A DNA stretch of 64,000 nucleotides from Prado023 sp963706885 (GCA_963706885.1 CAVPNX010000031.1:186001-250000); one strand, 5' to 3'. Shown: positions 25,864-34,961, numbered from the stretch's first letter. Program-made: numbers and translations. Notes: generated by a model not told the origin, from the letters alone.

Positions 25864-27494
25864 CGATCCTGCTCCACGGGGGGCCCATCTACGCCCCTTC
25901 GGTGCCGGATGCCGGGGCCATGCTCATCGTCGACGACACCATCGCGTGGATCGGGCCGGCGGCCGGGGCTGACCTGCACCGGGACTCCGCGGACGCGGTC
26001 GTGGATCTCGACGGCGCGCTGGTGGCCCCGGCGTTCGTCGACGCCCATGTGCACCACACCGCGACCGGGTTGACCCTCCTGGGCCTGGATCTCCGCGGCG
26101 TGCGCAGCCGGCAGGACCTCCTGGCCGTGCTCGCCGACGAGGCGCGGCGGGTGCGGGGGCGTCCGATCGTGGGGCACGGGTGGGACGAGACGCTCTGGGC
26201 GGATCCGTCGCTGCCCACACGGGAGGAGCTCGATCGGGCCACCTGGGGCTCGGTGGTCTACCTCTCGCGCGTGGACGTGCACTCCGGGCTGGTGTCCAGC
26301 GCGATGGTCGCACTCGTCCCGGGGCTGCGCTCGGCCCGGGGCTTCGAGGACTCCGGGCGGGTGACCGCCGAGGCGCACCACCTGGTGCGCCGGCACGTGA
26401 CCGAGCAGATGCCCGGGGGGCTGCGTGAGGCCGCCCAGCAGGCGACCCGGGAGCACGCGGCAGCGGCCGGAGTGGCCGCGCTGCACGAAGCCGGCGGCCC
26501 CGAGATCAACGGCGCGGAGGACCTCGTCGCCCTGATCGACCTCGCGCGTTCGACGCCCGGCCCCGAGCTCGTCGCCTACTGGGGCGAGCCCGGCGGTCCG
26601 CGTGCCGCCCTCGACCTCGGGGCAGCGGGCGCCGCGGGCGACCTGTTCGTCGACGGCGCACTCGGCTCGCACACCGCGTGGCTGCGTGCGGCGTACACCG
26701 ACCTGCCGGACTCCAACGGCAACCGCTACCTCGAGCAGGAGGTCGTGACCGAGCACCTCGTCGCCTGCACCCGGGCCGGTGTCCAGGCCGGGTACCACGC
26801 GATCGGCGACGCCGCCATCGACATCGTGGTCGAGGGGCTGCGCGTGGCCCTCGAGCAGTGCGGGCACGCAGCGGTCCGGGCATCCCGGCACCGGATGGAG
26901 CACCTGACGATGGTGGGTCCCGAGCATGCCCGGGTCCTGGCCGACGCGGGGGTCGTGGCCAGCGTCCAACCCCTGTTCGATGCCCAGTGGGGGGCCCCGG
27001 GTGGGGCGTACGAGGCGCGCCTGGGGACCGAGCGCTGGACGGGCCTGCACGACTTCGCCGGACTGGTGCGCGCCGGGGTCTCCCTGGCGCTGGGATCGGA
27101 CAGCCCGGTGACCGCGATCGAGCCGTGGGAGTGGGTCCGTGCGGCCATGTGGCACCACAACCCGGGCGCCCGGCTCAGCGGCCGTGCGGCCTTCGCCGCC
27201 GCCACCCGTGGGGGGTGGCGGGCCGCACGTCGCGACGGGGCAGGTGTCCTCGAGGTCGGGGCCCCGGCCACCTACGCCGTCTGGGCGGTCGAGGAGCTCG
27301 CGGTCCAGGCACCGGACTCGCGGGTGGCCAGCTGGAGCACCGATCCCCGCTCCGGGACCCCCGGCCTGCCCCGCCTGGAGCCGGGCGCCCCGGCGCCGAC
27401 GTGCCTGGCCACCGTGCTGGAGGGGCGCACGATCCACCTGGCGGACTCACCGGCAGGCGAGGGCCTGCCCGACTCTGGGAGCGTGGGCCCATGA
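25860..27494 (+). CDS. YtcJ-like metal-dependent amidohydrolase inside the lysine operon
   Basis: A 544-residue amidohydrolase-superfamily member. Metal and catalytic residues are visible: DAHVHH (His63, His65), YHAIGDAAID, RHRMEHLTM, and GSDSPV with the last aspartate. The layout (N-terminal small beta domain, long insertion, TIM barrel) is that of YtcJ/amidohydrolase family 3. Both ends overlap their neighbours by ATGA, so it is translated with kdd and kamD. The substrate is unknown. This protein is not part of the textbook lysine pathway; hydrolysis of a lysine-derived keto or lactam intermediate is possible but unproven. Confidence 0.85.
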   Translation: MTILLHGGPIYAPSVPDAGAMLIVDDTIAWIGPAAGADLHRDSADAVVDLDGALVAPAFVDAHVHHTATGLTLLGLDLRGVRSRQDLLAVLADEARRVRGRPIVGHGWDETLWADPSLPTREELDRATWGSVVYLSRVDVHSGLVSSAMVALVPGLRSARGFEDSGRVTAEAHHLVRRHVTEQMPGGLREAAQQATREHAAAAGVAALHEAGGPEINGAEDLVALIDLARSTPGPELVAYWGEPGGPRAALDLGAAGAAGDLFVDGALGSHTAWLRAAYTDLPDSNGNRYLEQEVVTEHLVACTRAGVQAGYHAIGDAAIDIVVEGLRVALEQCGHAAVRASRHRMEHLTMVGPEHARVLADAGVVASVQPLFDAQWGAPGGAYEARLGTERWTGLHDFAGLVRAGVSLALGSDSPVTAIEPWEWVRAAMWHHNPGARLSGRAAFAAATRGGWRAARRDGAGVLEVGAPATYAVWAVEELAVQAPDSRVASWSTDPRSGTPGLPRLEPGAPAPTCLATVLEGRTIHLADSPAGEGLPDSGSVGP

Positions 27495-29062
27495 AGCTGC
27501 AGCTGGACCCGGCACAGGTGACCCGGGCGCGCGAGCTGGCTGCCGTCGCCGGCCAGCCCGTCGTCGAGATGGCCCGCGCGCACACGACGGTCTCGATCGA
27601 GCGTGCCGTGCTGCGGATGGCCGGCCTGGAGGGTGCCGACGCCGAGGGCATCCCGTGGGTCAACCGGCTGGCCGACTGCGTGGCCGAGCAGGTCGGTCTG
27701 GCGCACGGTGTGGCCCTGCCCGTGTGGGACGCCCTGGCAGCCCAGCGCCGAGCCGGCATCGGTGGTGGCGATCCGCTGCTCACCCTGGCCCAGCGCGCTG
27801 CGGCCGGATCGGTGCAGTTCCGACTGCCCGAGGGGCGGGCGGCGTCGGGCGCCACGACCGGGGCGCTGCGGGCTGCGCGTGCCGGGGTCCGGCGGGTCGA
27901 TCGCCAGCGGGCCGCCCGCGAGAAGCTGCTGGCCCGCCATCCGGTGGACCACACGCCCTGGATCTACCTGATCGTGGCCACTGGGAACATCCATGAGGAC
28001 GTCCCGCAGGCCCAGGCCGCCGCACGCGAGGGTGCGGACATCATCGCGGTCATCCGCTCCACGGGTCAGTCGCTGCTGGACTACGTCCCCGAGGGGGCGA
28101 CCACCGAGGGGTACGCCGGCACCTATGCGACCCAGGAGAACTTCCGGATCATGCGCCGTGCCCTCGACGACGTGTCCAAGGAGCTCGGGCGCTACGTCCG
28201 GCTGACGAACTACGCCTCCGGGCTGTGCATGCCCGAGATCGCGACCCTGGCCGGGCTCGAGCGCCTGGACATGATGCTCAACGACTCGATGTACGGGATC
28301 CTGTTCCGCGACATCAACCCGATCCGGACCTTCACCGACCAGCACTTCGCCCGGCAGGTCCACGCGCGCGCCGGGATCATCATCAACACCGGTGAGGACA
28401 ACTACCTGACGACCGCCGACGCCGTGGACGCGGCGCACACCGTCACCGTCAGCCAGCTGCTCAACGAGTACTTCGCGAAGCAGGCCGGGCTGGCCGACTG
28501 GCAGCTCGGGCTCGGCCACGCGTTCGAGATCAACCCGGAGGTCCCCGACTCGTTCCGCCTTGAGCTCGCCCACGCCCTGCTGGCCCGCACCCTGTTCCCC
28601 GACGCCCCGCTGAAGTGGATGCCGCCGACCAAGCACATGACCGGCGACATCTTCCGCGGGTACCTGCTCGACGGCTTCTTCAACCTCGCCGGGGTCCTGA
28701 CCGGACAGGGCATCCTGCTGGTCGGGATGATGACCGAGGCGGTGGTCACCCCCTGGCTGTCCGACCGGGACCTCGCCATCCAGAACGTCGCCTATGTGAT
28801 GAACGCAGCCGCCGGCCTGGCCGAGGACTTCCAGCCTGCCCCCGGCGGTCTGATCGCCACCAGGGCCGACCAGGTGCTCGACGAGGCGGTGGACCTGCTC
28901 GGTCGCATCGTCGACGACGGGCTCCTGCCCGCCATCGCCGACGGGACGTTCGGCTTGATGAAGCGCCCCGCCGACCGGGGCAAGGGGCGTGAGGGGGTCG
29001 TGCCGCGGGCTGAGGGATACCTGAACCCGGTGTCGCAGATCCTCGAGGAGGTGCCGGCATGA
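27491..29062 (+). CDS. kamD: Lysine 5,6-aminomutase, alpha subunit
   Basis: This subunit forms the TIM barrel of the adenosylcobalamin- and PLP-dependent mutase that moves the terminal amino group of beta-lysine or D-lysine. The 523 residues compare with 516 in Acetoanaerobium sticklandii. Recognised segments are HTPWIYLIVATGNIHEDVPQ, IAVIRSTGQSLLDYVPEG, GTYATQENFRIMR, LTNYASGLCMPEIA, and LKWMPPTKHMTGDIF. It overlaps both the amidohydrolase and kamE by ATGA, which would give equal amounts of the alpha and beta subunits. Confidence 0.95.
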   Translation: MKLQLDPAQVTRARELAAVAGQPVVEMARAHTTVSIERAVLRMAGLEGADAEGIPWVNRLADCVAEQVGLAHGVALPVWDALAAQRRAGIGGGDPLLTLAQRAAAGSVQFRLPEGRAASGATTGALRAARAGVRRVDRQRAAREKLLARHPVDHTPWIYLIVATGNIHEDVPQAQAAAREGADIIAVIRSTGQSLLDYVPEGATTEGYAGTYATQENFRIMRRALDDVSKELGRYVRLTNYASGLCMPEIATLAGLERLDMMLNDSMYGILFRDINPIRTFTDQHFARQVHARAGIIINTGEDNYLTTADAVDAAHTVTVSQLLNEYFAKQAGLADWQLGLGHAFEINPEVPDSFRLELAHALLARTLFPDAPLKWMPPTKHMTGDIFRGYLLDGFFNLAGVLTGQGILLVGMMTEAVVTPWLSDRDLAIQNVAYVMNAAAGLAEDFQPAPGGLIATRADQVLDEAVDLLGRIVDDGLLPAIADGTFGLMKRPADRGKGREGVVPRAEGYLNPVSQILEEVPA

Positions 29063-29811
29063 CGAGGTCCAGCAGCAACGTGATCCGGCCATACGGGGAC
29101 GCCACCGGCGACGGCATGGTGCAGGTGTCGTTCACCCTGCCGATCCCACACGACAAGCGTGCCGAGGGTGCCGCCGCGCAGCTGGCCCGCAAGATGGGCA
29201 TCGACCCCGCCCTGGTGGTCCACGCCAAGCCGATGGGGCCGGACTTCACGTTCTTCGTCGTCTACGGGCGGGTCAACCACCTCGTGGAGCTGGACAAGGT
29301 CGTGGTGGTCGAGCGCGGCTATCCGCTGCTGACCCCGAAGGAGGTCAACGCGCGGATCAAGAAGCGCCTGCGTCGGCCGATGGTGGTGGTCGGGGCGTGC
29401 ATCGGGTCCGACGCGCACACCGTCGGCATCGATGCGATCCTCAACATCAAGGGCTTCGCGGGCGAGAAGGGGCTGGAGTACTACTCGAGCATCGAGGTGC
29501 ACAACCTCGGGGCGCAGGTCTCGGTCCCCGAGCTGGTGGCGACAGCGGGGAAGGTCAAGGCAGACGCTGTGCTCGTCTCGCAGGTGGTCACCCAGCGCGA
29601 CGCGCACCTGCACAACACGACGGAGATGACCGCAGCGTTCCGCGAGGCGTTCCCCCGCGAGCGCCGCCCGGTCATCGTCGTCGGCGGCCCGCGCTTCGAC
29701 GAGTCGATGGCCGACGAGCTGGGGGTCGATCGCATCTTCGGCAAGGGCACAACCCCGGGGGAGGTCGCCTCCTACCTGGTGGACCGACTCGTCGGGGAGG
29801 GATCGACATGA
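29059..29811 (+). CDS. kamE: Lysine 5,6-aminomutase, beta subunit (B12-binding)
   Basis: The 250-residue beta subunit carries the cobalamin Rossmann domain. The base-off B12 motif is DAHTVG with His120 as the lower cobalt ligand. Lys131, exactly 11 residues later in LNIKGFAG, matches the lysine that holds PLP as an internal aldimine in the characterised enzyme (His133/Lys144 there). The N-terminal domain (VSFTLPIPHDKRAEGAAAQL) binds the alpha subunit. ATGA overlaps join it to kamD and kal. Confidence 0.95.
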   Translation: MTRSSSNVIRPYGDATGDGMVQVSFTLPIPHDKRAEGAAAQLARKMGIDPALVVHAKPMGPDFTFFVVYGRVNHLVELDKVVVVERGYPLLTPKEVNARIKKRLRRPMVVVGACIGSDAHTVGIDAILNIKGFAGEKGLEYYSSIEVHNLGAQVSVPELVATAGKVKADAVLVSQVVTQRDAHLHNTTEMTAAFREAFPRERRPVIVVGGPRFDESMADELGVDRIFGKGTTPGEVASYLVDRLVGEGST

Positions 29812-30218
29812 CTGAGCAGGACGCAAGGACAACAGGGCCCCAGGTGGGGCTGCGGGTGGTGCACCGGCGCTACGTGCCCTACTCGCACGCCCACTACGCC
29901 GGCAACCTCGTGGATGGGGCGTACGTGATGGCCCTGTTCGGGGATGTGGCCACCGAGCTGATGATCCACACCGACGGGGACGAGGGGTTGTTCGCGTCGT
30001 ACTCCGACGTGCAGTTCCGCAACGCCTTGAGGGGCGGGGACGTCGTCGAGGTGTCCGCGACCCTGGCCCGGGCGGGTCGGCGCAGCCGCGAGATCGAGTT
30101 CGCCGCCCATGTGGTGTGCCGCGGAACGCCCGAACGGGGGGCCAACGCCGCCGAGGTCCTGGCCGAGCCGCTGCTGATCACCACGGCGCGCGGCACGGTC
30201 GTGGCCCCCGCGGGCTGA
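29808..30218 (+). CDS. kal: 3-aminobutyryl-CoA ammonia lyase (hotdog fold)
   Basis: Kal removes ammonia from 3-aminobutyryl-CoA to give crotonyl-CoA. The 136-residue protein is a hotdog-fold member with the family stretch YSHAHYAGNLVDGAYVM near residues 25-41 and VQFRNALRGGDVVEV. Its ATG overlaps the kamE stop. It is the last gene of the run, followed by a 63-bp gap. With this gene present the operon supplies both ends of the pathway, but the intervening cleavage enzyme Kce is absent from the window. Confidence 0.9.
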   Translation: MTEQDARTTGPQVGLRVVHRRYVPYSHAHYAGNLVDGAYVMALFGDVATELMIHTDGDEGLFASYSDVQFRNALRGGDVVEVSATLARAGRRSREIEFAAHVVCRGTPERGANAAEVLAEPLLITTARGTVVAPAG

Positions 30219-30281
30219 GGACGCGCAGGGTTCGCACCGCGCGCGTCGGCGCAAGGCGTCGCGGTCGGGGATGATTGCCCG

Positions 30282-31853
30282 GTGACCGTCGCGACCGCAC
30301 ACCGCGTGAGGGTGTCGGCGTTCCTGCCGCGCCTCGGTGCCGGGATGCTCGCCGCGGGGTTCCTTGCGCTGGCCTTCCCGCCCTACAGCCTCCTTGCCGG
30401 GTGGGTGGCCGTTCCGGCGTTCGCCGGCCTGGTTGCGGCATTCCGGGGCCTGTCCCGCCGGCGGGGTGCACTGCTGGGGCTCGCGGCCGGGATGGTCTTC
30501 TTCCTGGTCCTGCTGGACTGGCTGCGCGTCCTGGGACCCGATGCCTGGGTGCTGCTGTCCCTGCTGTGCGCCTCGTTCTGGGCCGGTGCGGGGGCGCTGC
30601 TGCCCGGCCTGCTGTCGCGGCGCTGGTGGGTGCTGACGGTGCCCCTGCTGTGGGTGGTCATGGAGGCCCTGCGCGGGCGCGTCCCGTGGGGTGGGTTCCC
30701 GTGGGGTCGACTCGCCCACGGCCAGGCGGACACGGTGCTGGTCGGGTGGGCGGCCCTCGGGGGCCCCGCGATGGTGACGTTCGCCGTGGGCCTGGCCGCA
30801 ACCTCGCTGCTGGCGGCGTGGGACGCGCTGCGTGGTGGGCGGCTGCGGGCCGCCGTGGGCACGCTGGTCGTGATCGCTGCGCTCCTCGTGGTCCCGGGCC
30901 TCATCCGGGGGGCCGACTGGGGCGGCCCGGACGGGCCGGTCGAGCAGATGGCCGTCGTGCAGGGCAACGTCCCACGGCTGGGACTGGACTTCAACGCCCA
31001 GCGCCGGGCCGTCCTGGACAACCACGTGCGCGCCACGCAGGAGCTGGCACTCGAGGTCGCCGCCGGTCGGGCCGCCCAGCCGGTGGCGGTGATCTGGCCG
31101 GAGAACTCCTCGGACATCGATCCGCTGCGCAATGCCGATGCCGCCGAGCAGATCGATGCCGCCGCCGACGCGATCGGGGCGCCCATCCTCGTGGGGGGTG
31201 TGGTGAACAACCCCGCGGACCCGCCCCGGGATGACCATCCGGGCACGATCCTCAACGTGAGCCTGGTCTGGGACCCGGTGACCGGGCCGGGGGAGTCCTA
31301 CGTCAAGCGCCACCCTGTGCCGTTCGGTGAGTACCTGCCCTTCCGGGACATCCTCAGCCGCTTCATCACGCGCTTCGACCGGGTCCCACGCGACTTCGCC
31401 GCCGGCGACGAGGTGGGGTTCCTCACCATCGGGCCGGTGCCGATCGGCATCGCCATCTGCTTCGAGATCGCCTACGACGAGCTGGTGCGCGACGCGGTCC
31501 GGGCTGGTGGGCAGGTGATGGTGGTGCAGACCAACAACGCCACCTACGGCGGGACCGGCCAGCCGGAGCAGCAGCTGGCGATCACCAGGGTGCAGGCCGT
31601 GGCCAGTGGGCGCACCGTCCTGGTGGCGGCCACCTCCGGCATCAGTGCGGTGATCGGTCCCGACGGGCGCACGACCTGGCAGACCGACGAGTTCACGACC
31701 GACTCCACCGTGGCCGCCGTGCCGATGCGTGCGGGCGTGACCCCCGCCATGCGCCTGGATGGGCTGTTCGAGCTGCTCGCCCTGGTGGCCCTCGTCGGGC
31801 TGTCGCTGGCCGCACGACGGGGCGGGCGCCCCGTGGCCCGGGGAGAGAGCTGA
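30282..31853 (+). CDS. lnt: Apolipoprotein N-acyltransferase
   Basis: Lnt adds the third acyl chain to lipoproteins at the outer face of the membrane. The 523 residues have about eight hydrophobic N-terminal segments followed by a nitrilase domain with the catalytic triad: glutamate in IWPENSSDID, lysine in YVKRHPVPFGEYLPF, and cysteine in GIAICFEIAYDE. Start GTG 30282. In M. tuberculosis the enzyme is fused to polyprenol mannosyl synthase; here ppm1 is a separate gene 1.3 kb downstream. The FKBP and propeller lipoproteins in this window are possible clients. Confidence 0.94.
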   Translation: MTVATAHRVRVSAFLPRLGAGMLAAGFLALAFPPYSLLAGWVAVPAFAGLVAAFRGLSRRRGALLGLAAGMVFFLVLLDWLRVLGPDAWVLLSLLCASFWAGAGALLPGLLSRRWWVLTVPLLWVVMEALRGRVPWGGFPWGRLAHGQADTVLVGWAALGGPAMVTFAVGLAATSLLAAWDALRGGRLRAAVGTLVVIAALLVVPGLIRGADWGGPDGPVEQMAVVQGNVPRLGLDFNAQRRAVLDNHVRATQELALEVAAGRAAQPVAVIWPENSSDIDPLRNADAAEQIDAAADAIGAPILVGGVVNNPADPPRDDHPGTILNVSLVWDPVTGPGESYVKRHPVPFGEYLPFRDILSRFITRFDRVPRDFAAGDEVGFLTIGPVPIGIAICFEIAYDELVRDAVRAGGQVMVVQTNNATYGGTGQPEQQLAITRVQAVASGRTVLVAATSGISAVIGPDGRTTWQTDEFTTDSTVAAVPMRAGVTPAMRLDGLFELLALVALVGLSLAARRGGRPVARGES

Positions 31854-31931
31854 CCCTGGCCGGCATGTCCCTCCGCACGATCCTGTGAGGCATGTCACAC
31901 TGTGCCGGTAGGAAACGGTTGAGGAGGAGTC

Positions 31932-32204
31932 ATGGGCGGTTGGATCGCGACCATCATCGGCGCGCTGTTCGCGGGGATCATCATCGGCCCACTCGCGCGT
32001 CTGGTGATGCCGGGCAAGCAGGACATCGGGATCCTCGCCACCATCGGGACCGGGGCTGTCGGCGCCCTTGTCGGCGGGGGGATCGCCCAGGTGCTGGGTG
32101 TCGGCGACACGTCGGGGATCGACTGGATCAAGCTCGCCCTGCAGGTGGGTGCCGCCGCACTCGCCGTCTTCGGGCTCCTCGCGATCCGCAAGCCGTCGGC
32201 CTGA
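31932..32204 (+). CDS. GlsB/YeaQ/YmgE family stress-response membrane protein
   Basis: A 90-residue protein of three membrane helices with the family pattern WIATIIGALFAGIIIGPLAR, MPGKQDIGILATIGTGAVGA and a C-terminal helix. GAGGAGGAG stands just before the ATG. Members are called transglycosylase-associated proteins, but the biochemical role is unknown; they respond to stress in several bacteria. It converges on the Rieske gene. Confidence 0.9.
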   Translation: MGGWIATIIGALFAGIIIGPLARLVMPGKQDIGILATIGTGAVGALVGGGIAQVLGVGDTSGIDWIKLALQVGAAALAVFGLLAIRKPSA

Positions 32205-32246
32205 CCCAGGGATGGCCGTCAGGGGGATCCACGCCCCGCTGAGGGC

Positions 32247-32636
32247 TCAGCGCTCGAGGTAGACCTCGCCGTCCTCGACGACGACGGAGTAGGTCGTCAG
32301 CGGCGCAGGCTTGCGCCCGGCGGAGATGACCTTGCGTGACCACGCGGGCACCGAACGGCCGGCCACCCCCACGACCCAGTCGAGGTTCTCGCCACTGCGC
32401 ACCACGAACCTCGAGCCGTGCCACGGGCAGGTGATGACGCCATCGGCATAGCTGCGGCCGCCGGGTCCCGAGGTCAGGGACAGGCCCAGATGTGGGCACT
32501 TGTTCTGTGCGGCGCACAGGCCCTCGGCGTCCTGGACGACGAGCACCTTCTGGCCCTCGACCTCGAGCTCCGTGACCGCTCCCACGGGGAAGTCCTCGAC
32601 CCGCCCGATCCGCACCCTGCCTGCCACGATCCCCAC
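32247..32636 (-). CDS. Rieske [2Fe-2S] domain protein
   Basis: The 129-residue protein is a single Rieske domain. The cluster ligands are CPHLGL near residues 47-52 and CPWHGS near residues 70-75 (Cys-x-His and Cys-x-x-His). There is no oxygenase domain or membrane anchor, so it is a soluble ferredoxin-like electron carrier or a redox regulator. Its partner is not identifiable; no oxygenase gene is nearby. Confidence 0.9.
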   Translation of the reverse strand: MGIVAGRVRIGRVEDFPVGAVTELEVEGQKVLVVQDAEGLCAAQNKCPHLGLSLTSGPGGRSYADGVITCPWHGSRFVVRSGENLDWVVGVAGRSVPAWSRKVISAGRKPAPLTTYSVVVEDGEVYLER

Positions 32637-32805
32637 CTCTCCGTCCGGTGCCCGCGACGCTACCAGTCACGCGCCGGAGCGCATCCGGAGGCGTCGCCGC
32701 CCCCTGCGCCACATCCACCGTTCCTGCGCCGTGCTCTGGCACACTGGCGGCGAACACCGATCGGACCGCCAACCGGGCTGGTCCGGGGAGCGGCAGGGGA
32801 GTGCG

Positions 32806-33060
32806 ATGGATCTCGACACGGATGCCACCGAGTCCAAGGGCGGATTGGGCGCCGGGGCGATCGCGACGATCACGGGAGTGGGGGTCCTGCTCGTCGTCAT
32901 CCTGCAGAACCGCGAGGAGGTCACCTTCAACTTCCTGTTCTGGGACTTCACCTGGCCGCTGTGGTTGTACACGGTCGTCGTGGCGCTGTTCGGTGCCCTC
33001 GTGTGGTTCGGCCTCGGCGTGATGCGCCGGCGTCGGCGCCGCAAGGCGCGCCGCAGCTAG
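32806..33060 (+). CDS. LapA-domain (DUF1049) membrane protein
   Basis: An 84-residue protein starting at ATG 32806 with a GGCAGGGG purine run upstream. It has two hydrophobic helices (IATITGVGVLLVVILQN and LWLYTVVVALFGALVWFG) linked by EEVTFNFLFWDFTWP, the LapA/DUF1049 pattern, and a very basic C-terminus (RRRRRRKARRS). Function unknown; in other bacteria the family takes part in envelope lipopolysaccharide assembly. It lies 66 bp ahead of ppm1. Confidence 0.85.
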   Translation: MDLDTDATESKGGLGAGAIATITGVGVLLVVILQNREEVTFNFLFWDFTWPLWLYTVVVALFGALVWFGLGVMRRRRRRKARRS

Positions 33061-33126
33061 CGGCAGGGCACCTGGCCGGGTCCGGCGCGGACCACCGGTC
33101 CTGAGGGCCCATGGGACAATGGTTCA

Positions 33127-33927
33127 GTGACTGAGCAGTTCGCCGACCTCGGCCGGATCCTGGTGATCATCCCGACGTACAACGAGAAGGAGAACGTCGA
33201 GCGGATCACCGCACGGGTGCGCGCTGCCGTCCCCGAGGCCCACATCCTGATCGCGGACGACAACTCCCCGGATGGCACCGGCGGCCTCGCCGATGGACTC
33301 GCCGCCGCCGATGACCACGTCCACGTCCTCCACCGCCTCGGCAAGGAGGGCCTCGCCGCCGCCTACATGGCCGGCTTCGCGTGGGGCCTGGAGCAGGGCT
33401 ACGACGTGCTGGTCGAGATGGACGCCGACGGTTCCCACCAGCCCGAGCAGCTGCCCACGATGCTGGCCGCGCTGCGGGAGGCCGACCTGGTGCTGGGCTC
33501 ACGGTGGATCCCCGGTGGGGAGGTCGTGAACTGGCCGCGGTCCCGGGAGGTGCTCTCCCGCGGGGGCAACCTCTACACACGCCTTGCCCTCGATGTCCCG
33601 CTGCAGGACGCCACCGGTGGCTACCGGGTGTTCCGCGCCAGCACGCTGCGTGCCCTGGAGCTGCACAACGTGGCCTCGCAGGGCTACTGCTTCCAGGTGG
33701 ACATGGCCCGGCGCACCGTGGCGTCCGGCATGCGCGTCGTCGAGGTGCCGATCACCTTCGTGGAACGTGAGTACGGGACGTCGAAGATGAGCGGGAGCAT
33801 CGTGCGCGAGGCGCTGTGGCGGGTCACCGTCTGGGGTGCCCAGGAGCGCGTCGCCAAGGCCAGGGGCGCCGTCACGCGACGCCGTCAGGTGCGTGCGGCG
33901 CGGCGTGGGGCGGCAGGCAGCCGCTGA
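33127..33927 (+). CDS. ppm1: Polyprenol monophosphomannose synthase
   Basis: This GT2 enzyme transfers mannose from GDP-mannose to polyprenyl phosphate, the donor for lipoglycan and protein mannosylation. The 266 residues show VIIPTYNEKENVERI at the start, ADDNSPDGTGG, and the metal-binding VEMDADGSHQPEQ. Residues after about 245 are a basic tail. GTG start. Together with lnt and rbpA it preserves the order lnt-ppm1-rbpA of mycobacteria, though lnt and ppm1 are not fused. Its stop overlaps the FxsA start by one base (TGATG). Confidence 0.93.
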   Translation: MTEQFADLGRILVIIPTYNEKENVERITARVRAAVPEAHILIADDNSPDGTGGLADGLAAADDHVHVLHRLGKEGLAAAYMAGFAWGLEQGYDVLVEMDADGSHQPEQLPTMLAALREADLVLGSRWIPGGEVVNWPRSREVLSRGGNLYTRLALDVPLQDATGGYRVFRASTLRALELHNVASQGYCFQVDMARRTVASGMRVVEVPITFVEREYGTSKMSGSIVREALWRVTVWGAQERVAKARGAVTRRRQVRAARRGAAGSR

Positions 33928-34452
33928 TGGCCCGGTTCCTCACCCTGGCGTTCCTCGCCCTGCTGGCCGTCGCCGAGGTCGCCGTCGTCCTTGCGCTGGT
34001 CGAGTGGGTCGGTGGCCCAGCGACCCTGCTGGTGCTGTTCCTGGACATGGTCGCCGGGCTGGTCGTCATGCGCTGGGGGGCCAGGAGGCAACCCACCCGT
34101 GCGGGGCTGGCGGATCGCCGGGGGAGCGTTCATCGCCCTTCCCGGGCTCGTGCTCGACCTGGTGGGGCTGGCCCTGCTGGTCCCCCCCGTGCAGAGGTGG
34201 GTCGCGGGGCACGTCCTGCGCGGGACGGAGGCGGCGATGCGCACACGCGGAGTGTCGGTGATCACCGTGACCGATGCCTCGGGTGCTCCGCGCACGACGG
34301 TCGTGCCCGGGGATGTGATCCCCGGGCAGGTCGTCGAGGACGCTGCGGCACCGTCCGAACCCGCCGGCGGGAACGCAACGGACCGAGCCGGCAGTGCGCC
34401 GGAACCCGGTCCGAGGGTGGTGCGCGGTGAGATCGCCGGCACCGAGGACTAG
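33927..34452 (+). CDS. FxsA-family membrane protein (one frameshift)
   Basis: FxsA-like inner-membrane proteins have three or four helices and were first linked to phage exclusion in E. coli; their general role is unclear. The 5' part reads MARFLTLAFLALLAVAEVAV and continues to GLVVMRWGARRQP; the rest is in the next frame (GWRIAGGAFIALPGLVLDL, VQRWVAGHVLRG). The break is near 34098. Removing one base gives 174 residues. The acidic C-terminal tail ends 1 bp before the rbpA stop on the other strand. Confidence 0.75.
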
Positions 34453-34453
34453 C

Positions 34454-34810
34454 TCACGCGGAGCGGCGGATCTCCTCGCCGCGCATCTCGCGCAGGACGT
34501 CGAGGCGCTCCTCGAGGACCTCCTCGAGCTCGGCCAGGGTGCGCCGCTCGAGCAGCATGTCCCAGTGGGTGCGCACGTGCTTCTCGGGCTTGCGCTCCGG
34601 CTCGACGCCGTCGCGCAGGACCGCGGCCGCACCGCAGGTCGCGCACTCCCAGTCGAAGGGGATCTCTGCCTCGTCGGAGAAGGGCAGCGTGGTGGCGTGC
34701 CCCGCCGGGCAGTCATAGGTGGTCATCAGACGGGTCGCGAAGTCGACCCCCGCGTCGCTCTCGTAGCTGGTCGATCCCAGCCGAGTCCCACGAACTGCGC
34801 CATTGGCCAT
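34454..34810 (-). CDS. rbpA: RNA polymerase-binding protein RbpA
   Basis: RbpA binds the group 1/2 sigma factor and RNA polymerase and stabilises open complexes; it is specific to actinobacteria. The 118 residues contain the N-terminal tail, a zinc-binding core with CPAGH and CATCG, the basic linker, and the sigma-interaction domain RTHWDMLLERRTLAELEEVL. The family is essential in Mycobacterium. The next gene upstream on the same strand is 151 bp away. Confidence 0.96.
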   Translation of the reverse strand: MANGAVRGTRLGSTSYESDAGVDFATRLMTTYDCPAGHATTLPFSDEAEIPFDWECATCGAAAVLRDGVEPERKPEKHVRTHWDMLLERRTLAELEEVLEERLDVLREMRGEEIRRSA

Positions 34811-34961
34811 GATGTCGTGCCTTTCCGCGTGTGTGCCCTCACGGGCAGGTCACGCACCCCGCGTCCAGAGATGTCCGCGTGGGTGAGTAACAACTAGTGA
34901 CCCTGTCTTCATTCCCCGCCGCTGCACGGCCCAAACGCCTGAGAGTACAGCGGTATGGAGT

